This document shows positions 7,349-13,011 of a DNA stretch of 22,718 bases, in pieces (position 1 is the stretch's first letter; each line of letters starts with the position of its first letter). The stretch spans positions 1 to 22,718 of the forward strand of contig JAEZTC010000005.1 of assembly GCA_023421675.1 (NCBI GenBank). The letters are read 5' to 3'. Both the position numbers and the translations under genes were made by a program. The stretch comes from Bacillota bacterium. Its GTDB lineage: Bacteria; Bacillota; Clostridia; Acetivibrionales; JANLFN01. The notes beneath the pieces were generated by a model. The model saw nothing but the letters and a program-made list of their open reading frames with translations, had not been told where the DNA came from and made no database searches.

Positions 7349-7951
7349 ATGGAGTTATATAAATTCTTGCGAGAAAACGAATACATTAATTTTTCTTCAC
7401 CAATTATCATTGAGAAAGCTAAAGAACTATTTAAAAATGCTTCAGATAATGTGTCAAAGGCTAAAATAGCTTTTGAATTTGTCAGGGATGAGATACCTCA
7501 CTCCTTTGATATTAAGGCAAAGATCATAACAGCTAAGGCTTCTGATGTCCTCACTCATAAAACCGGGATCTGTCATGCAAAAGCCAATCTGCTTGCAGCG
7601 TTATTAAGATTGGAAGGTATACCTGCCGGATTATGTTTTCAGCATATTACTTTATTGGCAGACGACAGCATGGGATATTGCGTTCACTGCTACAACGCTA
7701 TTTTCCTTGAAGAAAAGTGGATTAAAGTAGATGCCCGCGGCAACACAAACGGAAAAAATGCTCAGTTCTCAATGAATGAACCTGAACTTGCCTATGCAAA
7801 CCGCAAGGAATATGATGAATACTTCTGGAAGGGTATATATGCAAATCCCCATGCAGATACAATGAAAATGCTTGAGGCAGCACATTCGATAGAAGATATT
7901 TTAAATAACATACCCGATTATATGAACGAGCAACCTGATATAGAAGAATAG
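7349..7951 (+). CDS. Transglutaminase-like cysteine protease-fold protein
   Basis: A 200-residue cytosolic protein. The catalytic triad of the transglutaminase-like family is intact: Cys75 in KTGICHAKA, His113 in YCVHCYNAIF and Asp128 in WIKVDARGN. Members act as proteases, amidases or peptide-bond-forming enzymes; substrate and direction cannot be told from sequence. AGGAG precedes the ATG. It is the last gene of the methyltransferase-GNAT operon. Confidence 0.85.
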   Translation: MELYKFLRENEYINFSSPIIIEKAKELFKNASDNVSKAKIAFEFVRDEIPHSFDIKAKIITAKASDVLTHKTGICHAKANLLAALLRLEGIPAGLCFQHITLLADDSMGYCVHCYNAIFLEEKWIKVDARGNTNGKNAQFSMNEPELAYANRKEYDEYFWKGIYANPHADTMKMLEAAHSIEDILNNIPDYMNEQPDIEE

Positions 7952-7997
7952 GTTAAGTTTTAATTAATATATAATTATGTAACTAGGAGTGAGATAA

Positions 7998-8687
7998 ATG
8001 AAACTAAAACTCTTAACTGTAGTTATAGCATTTTTGTTAAGCGTTACAGCTATTGCATGTTCCAGTGATAAAAGCAGTTCAAACCTAAATAGCAGCAGTC
8101 AAAGCAGCAATGTAATTTCTGATATGAATGTTTCAACCGTTAGTTCTTCAACCACAATAATCACTCCTGGAAACTCTACTATAGAAAATTCCAAAACCGC
8201 AGCACCGTCTAAAAACGATAATCTTACAATTTCATTAGATGAGATTTGTGATATTCTTTCATCAAAGAATACCGAAGTAATAGAATCTCTGAAACTTTCG
8301 GATTCAGATAAAATAAAATCATTGAATGATGAAAAATTCTACGTACCTGTATTCCTCTGTAAGAAATCAGGAATTATGATTGGCTTTAATGGAGCTCAAT
8401 TTGACCCTATTGATAAGGTCAGACAACTGGACGAATCCCCAATTTTTATCATGCCTGCAACTGGAACAACAATTAGCTTTGACAAAAACATAAGCTTTAC
8501 AGTTGGTGATGACATTAAACAATTTAAAGCAAAGTTCGGGGAAGGGATTGCAGATAAGGATGGGAATTTACAGGGAGACAAGGAAGTATCGTTTATAACT
8601 TATGACATGGGCAATCTTAAAATAAGGTTTACATCTCTCAATGGGGATGATTTTAAGCAGTATGATGTAAGCATTTCAAAACCATAA
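7998..8687 (+). CDS. Ser-rich lipoprotein of unknown function
   Basis: A 229-residue lipoprotein with signal peptide ending TAIAC (Cys21 lipidated). Residues 22-75 are a Ser/Thr/Asn-rich linker, and the C-terminal domain (about 76-229) is mixed alpha-beta with no recognised family. AGGAG precedes the ATG. It lies 46 bp after the transglutaminase gene and could be on the same transcript. Confidence 0.7.
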   Translation: MKLKLLTVVIAFLLSVTAIACSSDKSSSNLNSSSQSSNVISDMNVSTVSSSTTIITPGNSTIENSKTAAPSKNDNLTISLDEICDILSSKNTEVIESLKLSDSDKIKSLNDEKFYVPVFLCKKSGIMIGFNGAQFDPIDKVRQLDESPIFIMPATGTTISFDKNISFTVGDDIKQFKAKFGEGIADKDGNLQGDKEVSFITYDMGNLKIRFTSLNGDDFKQYDVSISKP

Positions 8688-8731
8688 AACTAATTTATTT
8701 TTTAATTAAAAACATAACAAGAGGTGTTTCA

Positions 8732-8929
8732 ATGGATAAAAAGTGCGAAAAATGTGGCAGTACAAACATAAAGCATGGTAAACTTTTAGCCTCAGGTGGT
8801 GTAGTATTTATTCCCGATGATTCAAAAGGCCATATTATTAAAAAAGCATCCCCTGTTGTCTCCTATGCATGCCTGGATTGCGGATGTATTTTTGGGTTTG
8901 AATTGGAAAGTCCGGAGAAGATTAAATAA
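8732..8929 (+). CDS. Small zinc-ribbon protein, copy 1
   Basis: A 65-residue protein with two CxxC knuckles: CEKC near residue 5 and CLDC near residue 47, separated by about 40 residues, ending in a GFELESPEKIK tail. It probably binds one zinc ion. AAGAGGT precedes the ATG. A second copy lies at 9757-9954, with high identity in both protein and DNA, including the leader. The DJ-1 stub starts 29 bp downstream. Function unknown. Confidence 0.75.
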   Translation: MDKKCEKCGSTNIKHGKLLASGGVVFIPDDSKGHIIKKASPVVSYACLDCGCIFGFELESPEKIK

Positions 8930-8958
8930 AAAATAACGTTTTCCATAAGGGAGTATAT

Positions 8959-9015
8959 ATGAAAATACTATTATTTTTAGCAAAAGGGTTTGAAACAATG
9001 GAGTTTTGCCTATAA
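8959..9015 (+). pseudogene. 5' stub of a DJ-1/PfpI-family gene
   Basis: ATG at 8959, with AAGGGAG 5 nt upstream, opens a frame MKILLFLAKGFETMEF followed by CL and a stop. The first 16 residues match the start of clostridial DJ-1/PfpI proteins as I recall them (K-I-L-L-x-L-A-x-G-F-E-x-x-E). Homology ends near 9006, where the sequence switches to tyrosine recombinase in another frame. The remaining roughly 170 residues of the gene are absent from the window. This is a truncation by integration or deletion. Confidence 0.6.
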
Positions 9016-9733
9016 AAATGGAATTGTTCAAGTTAATCCATGTAAAGCTGTTGTCCTGCCAAAACAACAAAAGAAAGAAATACGTATATTAACTCTGGAT
9101 GAACAAGAGAAATTAATGATGTCAATTAAAGGGCATAGATACGAATTAGCGTTTATATTGGATTTATATACAGGTCTGCGACTTAGTGAATTACTGGCTT
9201 TAAAATGGGAAAATATCGACTTTGATGAAGGTGTAATAAAAGTATCAGGAAACATTCAAAGAATTCGTAATTATGCAGAAGGAGAAAACAAGACAAGCCT
9301 TATATATCAGACAACTACTAAAACAAAAGCCGGTAAAAGAACAATACCTTTATTAGATGAATTAATAGAACTCATTAATTCACATAAGGAAAAACAAGAT
9401 GTTGAAAAGGACAAAGCCGAGGGAATTTATAAGGATGAAGGATATATGTTTTGTAATGAAATAGGGCAATGTATTGAACCAAGGAGAATGACAGCATATT
9501 TTAATAAAGTAATTGAAAAAGCAGGACTAGGCAGTATAGGAATTACCTTTCACGCTTTAAGACATACATTTGCAACCAGAGGACTTGAAAATGGAATAAA
9601 CCCTAAAGTAATGCAGGAGATTTTAGGACACACAAGTATAACTATGACTTTAGACCTTTATAGCCATGTATTGCCAGATATTAAAAAAGATGCTATAAAT
9701 AAGTTAAAAGATATTTTCAATTTAACAAAATAA
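9002..9733 (+). pseudogene. N-terminally truncated tyrosine recombinase (phage/ICE integrase)
   Basis: The open frame holds the catalytic domain of a phage-type integrase. Counting from a possible TTG at 8990, the residues are Arg64 (TGLRLSE), Lys near 113, His188 and Arg191 (HALRH), His214 (GHTS) and Tyr224 (LYSHV). All catalytic residues are present. The N-terminal arm-binding and most of the core-binding domain, about 120-150 residues, are missing; homology begins at FAYKNGIVQVNP. Upstream is the DJ-1 stub, with an in-frame stop at 8978-8980. It points toward tRNA-Arg, as integrases at tRNA attachment sites often do. It is probably inactive. Confidence 0.8.
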
Positions 9734-9756
9734 AAAGATGATAAGAAGGTGTATCA

Positions 9757-9954
9757 TTGGAAAATAAGTGTGAAAAATGTGGTAGTACAAATATAAAACG
9801 AGGTAAATTGATTGCCTACAGTGGGGTAACTTTTATTCCAGATGATTCAAAGGGTCATATTATTAAAAAAACATCTGCTGTTGTCTCCTATGCTTGCTTG
9901 AATTGTGGTTGCTTATTTGGATTCGAATTGGAAGAGCCAGAGAAAATTAAATAA
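9757..9954 (+). CDS. Small zinc-ribbon protein, copy 2
   Basis: A 65-residue paralogue of the gene at 8732 with the same CEKC and CLNC knuckles and no gaps in the alignment. It starts with TTG (9757); the leader AGAAGGTGTATCA matches the leader of copy 1, which has ATG in this place. It lies 23 bp after the integrase fragment. Either it was carried by the lost element or it arose by duplication at this locus. Confidence 0.75.
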   Translation: MENKCEKCGSTNIKRGKLIAYSGVTFIPDDSKGHIIKKTSAVVSYACLNCGCLFGFELEEPEKIK

Positions 9955-9980
9955 GATAGTTGATAGAAATTATTATTGGG

Positions 9981-10002
9981 TTGGTGTAAAATTGGTGTAA
10001 AA
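9981..10002. repeat. Perfect tandem 11-bp repeat TTGGTGTAAAA
   Basis: Two adjacent identical copies (9981-9991 and 9992-10002) lie between the integrase/zinc-ribbon remnant and tRNA-Arg. One-helical-turn spacing fits arm-type sites for an integrase. Their role is inferred from position. Confidence 0.55.
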
Positions 10003-10004
10003 AC

Positions 10005-10040
10005 AAAGGGTTTACAAGAAATCAATTCTTGAAACCCTTT
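10005..10040. terminator. Strong hairpin between zinc-ribbon copy 2 and tRNA-Arg
   Basis: AAAGGGTTT (10005-10013) plus CAAGAA (10015-10020) pair with TTCTTG (10026-10031) plus AAACCCTTT (10032-10040), giving a 15-bp stem with one bulge. It lies 8 bp downstream of the tRNA 3' end (minus strand) and after the plus-strand gene, so it can serve both. Confidence 0.65.
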
Positions 10041-10047
10041 ATTATTC

Positions 10048-10122
10048 TGGCGTCCCGAACAGGAATCGAACCCGTATCAGTGGAACCGGAATCCACTACC
10101 TTATCCATTAGGCCACCGGGAC
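10048..10122 (-). tRNA. tRNA-Arg (anticodon CCG)
   Basis: A full cloverleaf: acceptor GTCCCGG with TCGGGAC, anticodon loop TTCCGGT giving CCG, T-loop TTCGATT and an encoded CCA (10048-10050). It reads Arg codon CGG. The 3' end faces the integrase remnant, so it is the likely attachment site of a lost element. Confidence 0.95.
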
Positions 10123-10158
10123 ATATTTAATTTGTCTTGAGCCTCTCAATACCTTAGT

Positions 10159-10187
10159 ATTATAGTCCAAAAACACCTTTTTTACAA
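10159..10187 (-). promoter_or_regulatory. Promoter of tRNA-Arg
   Basis: On the minus strand, TTGTAA (10187-10182) and TATAAT (10164-10159) are 17 bp apart, about 37 bp upstream of the tRNA 5' end. Confidence 0.55.
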
Positions 10188-10200
10188 CTTCATTTTATAG

Positions 10201-10398
10201 GAAGTAGGTGATAAGTCCAATAAATTGGCTGTCATTGTATTTACAGGTGCCGATGGTAATTAAAGTATAGACTCCGGACATACGCAGTATATCAAGCTAA
10301 GCCGCCAATCATTCTTTAAAACCTTTATACACCAAGGCGCAGGGGGTAACCCGTCACGTTTAATCAAACTGGACCTTACAGGAAATATTTACTTATAA
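10201..10398 (+). pseudogene. Decayed reading frame, unidentified
   Basis: Frame 10201-10398 reads protein-like sequence (for example LAVIVFTGADGN, then KLSRQSFFKTFIHQG and RLIKLDLTGNIYL) with a single in-frame TAA at 10261-10263 and a stop at 10396. There is no start codon or ribosome binding site. I read it as the 3' end of a lost gene; the family is not recognised. It may belong to the element whose integrase remnant is on the other side of tRNA-Arg. Confidence 0.35.
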
Positions 10399-10536
10399 GG
10401 CATGCTAAACCATTTGAAACAAGGCTTTGTACTATATTTTTAACATTTCCTAGTTCTAAAGTCCTATAACTCTTATTATAGTTTAATTGAACAAAATTAT
10501 CTCTGTATACCTCCAATTTTCACTTTAATACCCTGT

Positions 10537-10565
10537 TTGACACACTCCTGCTCTAGTTATATAAT
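10537..10565 (+). promoter_or_regulatory. Consensus sigma-A promoter of the riboswitch/NlpC transcript
   Basis: TTGACA (10537-10542), exactly 17 bp, then TATAAT (10560-10565): a perfect match to the housekeeping consensus. The predicted start near 10572 gives a leader of about 200 nt. A leader hairpin (CCTGTAACAAT with ATTGT and TACAGG, 10576-10610) lies before the riboswitch. Confidence 0.85.
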
Positions 10566-10625
10566 TTTTAACGAGCCTGTAACAATGTTGTAATATATTG
10601 TGTATACAGGTAATTTATGAGGTCA

Positions 10626-10758
10626 ATAATCTATAAAAGGCTGAATCCCCGAAAAGGGGTACGGAGGAACCAGTTAATTGGGGCTAATCCACTTTTAAAG
10701 TGGTAGGGGTGATCCTATTACCCGAACCCGTCAGCTAACTTCGGAAGCTGGAAATAGG
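10626..10758 (+). ncRNA. Cyclic di-AMP riboswitch (ydaO/yuaA type)
   Basis: The leader carries the hallmarks of the ydaO class: GGCTGAATCC, then GGGGTACGGAGGAACC, GGGGCTAATCC, AGGGGTGATCC and CCCGAACCCGTCAGCTAAC. This class binds c-di-AMP and usually turns off cell-wall hydrolase and potassium genes. Possible closing helix: TCTAT (10630-10634) with ATAGG (10754-10758), whose AGG is the first part of the AGGAGG ribosome binding site. Ligand binding could therefore block translation of the gene 12 nt downstream. Confidence 0.88.
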
Positions 10759-10769
10759 AGGATTTGAAA

Positions 10770-11696
10770 ATGAAAAAGCTGGAAAAGCTGCTGCCTATAG
10801 GCACATGTATTGCATTTGTGCTTACATCAGGCATAGCACTGGCGAGTACGCCAAAAAGCACTGACTCAAGCACCACTGCTTACGCTGAAACTACAATAGC
10901 TCAGACCACTGCAACAGCATCGACAATAACAGAAGAACCAAAACAAAACATAGTGCTGGAGTCTATCCAATCTGTTACTGCAGATGCACTGACAACAAGG
11001 GATCGCATAATACTTGCAAGCAGAGGCGCTGATAGAGACCCAAACGCAATAATAGGCACAACCAATGACGACAATTCAAACGTAAGAAATTATCCTGATA
11101 CCGATCATGACGTTCTTGCATCACTTTACAATGATGTTGATGTAACAATAACTGCAACCTGGAATGACTGGTTCAAGATTAAAACCCTACACGGTACAGA
11201 GGGCTGGATACATAAGAAACTCATTGATTTACAAACATCAGACAGATATCAGACAATTGAAGCTATGTTAGCCGCAATACCGGTTGAAAAACCAAAGAGT
11301 GTTCCTCCAAGCGTATCACAGGGACAGAAAATTGTTGAAGCTGCAAAAAAATATTTGGGTGTAAGATATGTATGGGGTGGAACTAGTCCAAAAGGGTTTG
11401 ACTGCTCAGGACTTGTGCAATATGTATATGCAAAGTTCGGTGTTAACCTGAACAGGGTCGCGGCGGATCAGGCGACTCAGGGAACAAAAGTTAAAATGGC
11501 AAACCTTAAACCCGGAGATCTGGTATTTTTTGATACAAACGGTGGTCACAGCTATATCAACCATGTTGGAATATATATTGGTGATGGTAATTTTATAGAA
11601 GCTGCCTCAGGAAGCAGGTACAGAGTAATAATTACAGATATGTCGAGCGGTTTCTATGCAAGAAACTTTATGACAGCCAGAAGAATATTCAACTGA
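10770..11696 (+). CDS. SH3b-NlpC/P60 cell-wall hydrolase
   Basis: A 308-residue secreted peptidoglycan endopeptidase. A signal peptide covers about 1-26 (ends ALAS), followed by a Thr/Ser-rich linker, a bacterial SH3 domain at about 95-153 (RNYPD to GWIHKKLID) and an NlpC/P60 domain at about 185-308. Catalytic Cys212 (FDCSG) and His265 (NHVGIYIG) are present; the third polar position, usually His in FIHA, is Glu277 (FIEAAS). AGGAGG (10756-10761) is 8 nt before ATG 10770; a TTG at 10764 is too close to serve as the start. The c-di-AMP riboswitch directly upstream ties its synthesis to wall stress and turgor signalling. A strong terminator follows. Confidence 0.92.
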   Translation: MKKLEKLLPIGTCIAFVLTSGIALASTPKSTDSSTTAYAETTIAQTTATASTITEEPKQNIVLESIQSVTADALTTRDRIILASRGADRDPNAIIGTTNDDNSNVRNYPDTDHDVLASLYNDVDVTITATWNDWFKIKTLHGTEGWIHKKLIDLQTSDRYQTIEAMLAAIPVEKPKSVPPSVSQGQKIVEAAKKYLGVRYVWGGTSPKGFDCSGLVQYVYAKFGVNLNRVAADQATQGTKVKMANLKPGDLVFFDTNGGHSYINHVGIYIGDGNFIEAASGSRYRVIITDMSSGFYARNFMTARRIFN

Positions 11697-11706
11697 TGTT
11701 AATAAT

Positions 11707-11741
11707 AAAAAAACCTTTACTGTAAAAAGTAAAGGTTTTTT
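11707..11741. terminator. Rho-independent terminator after the NlpC/P60 gene
   Basis: AAACCTTTACT pairs with AGTAAAGGTTT around a TGTAAAA-type loop. It is flanked by A-runs on the left and a T-run on the right, so it works in both directions for the convergent genes ending at 11696 and 11755. Confidence 0.85.
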
Positions 11742-11754
11742 GTATTCTAAGCTA

Positions 11755-12384
11755 TTATAGATTAAGCATTTTAAGTATTACGTTCAGGAATATCCATCTT
11801 AAGGCTTCTCCCAGCAGCAAGCTCCAAATATAAATGAGAATAAATGCAGTAAGCTTATTTCTCGATTCCATCTTATGAATTATACCTGCTGCGCGGGTAA
11901 CTATTGCACAAATCCAAAGAATCGCAAGTGTACTGAGTAAGTCTGATGAATCGGCTGAAGCGGTTACGGCCGACGAATTATCGACAGCACCCAAGCTTCC
12001 AAGCAGCAATACAAGATTAATTATAAGCATAAGGACATTTGCAACTACATATGCCTTCATAAGCTTAATTGTAATACCCCTACCAGAGGCCCCAGCTTCA
12101 GTCGTGCCCAACCTTTTGAATATATCCGAAAGAGGCTTTGCAAAACAAATAACATCAATAGCGCCAATAATTATTATCGATATCAGAGAAATACCGGCAT
12201 TTTGTAATATAACAGATACAGATTTACCTGAAAACAGCTTATCAAAGCTCACATATAAGGTAACAAACAAATCATTGATTCCAACCAAAATAATTCCTAT
12301 GTATAGGGTCCATAGCCTGCTGCTTATTCCCTCATAAAACCTTTTTGGCAGCAAAATTATATCAAGTAACTTTAAGCGTTCCAT
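11755..12384 (-). CDS. Multi-pass membrane protein, Yip1-like
   Basis: A 209-residue membrane protein with five to six hydrophobic helices. The opening (KLLDIILLPKRFYEGIS) and the layout of short loops resemble bacterial YIP1-type proteins; the match is by pattern only. The chosen start is ATG at 12384, preceded by AGGAGATAAAA; the frame is open further upstream but has no ribosome binding site there. It may form a transcription unit with the genes upstream on the same strand. Function unknown. Confidence 0.65.
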   Translation of the reverse strand: MERLKLLDIILLPKRFYEGISSRLWTLYIGIILVGINDLFVTLYVSFDKLFSGKSVSVILQNAGISLISIIIIGAIDVICFAKPLSDIFKRLGTTEAGASGRGITIKLMKAYVVANVLMLIINLVLLLGSLGAVDNSSAVTASADSSDLLSTLAILWICAIVTRAAGIIHKMESRNKLTAFILIYIWSLLLGEALRWIFLNVILKMLNL

Positions 12385-12542
12385 TTTTATCTCCTGTCGA
12401 AAATTTGAACTGCGAATAAAATAATATGTCATAGCTATTCAGGTCATACAAATTGAAAAGATATCCTTATTATAATATATCTTTGAAGGCTCAAAATCAA
12501 TGGTAAGACATCATATTCAAACAAATTGAATAGGTATGCAAT

Positions 12543-12569
12543 GAGGCAGCGCTTATATAGCGATGCCTC
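12543..12569 (-). terminator. Possible terminator hairpin
   Basis: GAGGCA (12543-12548) pairs with TGCCTC (12564-12569), extended by GCGCT/AGCG. It overlaps the stop of the gene ending at 12568 by two bases. There is no strong U-tract after it on the minus strand, so termination is uncertain. Confidence 0.35.
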
Positions 12570-12915
12570 AAAGAAGTTTTGAAAGTACAAATACCAGGAA
12601 CGCAATGCTGCATACGAGTGCAATATTTATAGCGAGATTAATGGAAAACTTATTTTTTACCGGCCTGCGTTTTTTTACAGGCTCACCGGTAAAAATGCCC
12701 CTGCTCTTACACTCCTTAACATAATTATTAATAATCATTTCCGCTTCTTTAATAAGAAACTCATTATCCTTCTTTTTGCCTGGTTTAGCATTAGTGGCAT
12801 CCTTGTTAAGGGCCTCTCCTGTGTCAGGCTCACTCTTTAAAATCAATATCGCTTCTTCAATGAAGTTGGAAGGTATATCTTTGATTACTACAATTCTTTT
12901 ATTGTTTCCATTCAC
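12568..12915 (-). CDS. C-terminally anchored small protein near spoIIE
   Basis: A 115-residue protein. The N-terminal part (residues 1-88) is soluble and charged, beginning VNGNNKRIVVIKDIPSNFIEEAI with an AEMIINNYV helix near residue 60. A single hydrophobic helix of about 20 residues ends at the C-terminus, so it is probably tail-anchored with the N-terminal part in the cytosol. The start is GTG at 12915, set by GGAGG 9 nt upstream; the ATG at 12945 has no ribosome binding site. It is downstream of spoIIE and could be sporulation-linked, but only by position. Confidence 0.6.
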   Translation of the reverse strand: MNGNNKRIVVIKDIPSNFIEEAILILKSEPDTGEALNKDATNAKPGKKKDNEFLIKEAEMIINNYVKECKSRGIFTGEPVKKRRPVKNKFSINLAINIALVCSIAFLVFVLSKLL

Positions 12916-13011
12916 TTTACAAATCCTCCAAAACATCTTTCTCAAGCTTATTTTTACTAAATGAATGGAAACTTATACATTTTTTATTAAAATACGTAAC
13001 CTTACCTTAAG

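Noticed and set aside
10764..10769. TTG as start of the NlpC/P60 gene
   Set aside because: Only 2 nt from AGGAGG; ATG at 10770 has the proper 8-nt spacing.
12385..12432. Upstream ATG for the Yip1-like membrane protein
   Set aside because: No ribosome binding site; ATG at 12384 has AGGAG at good spacing and gives a typical start.
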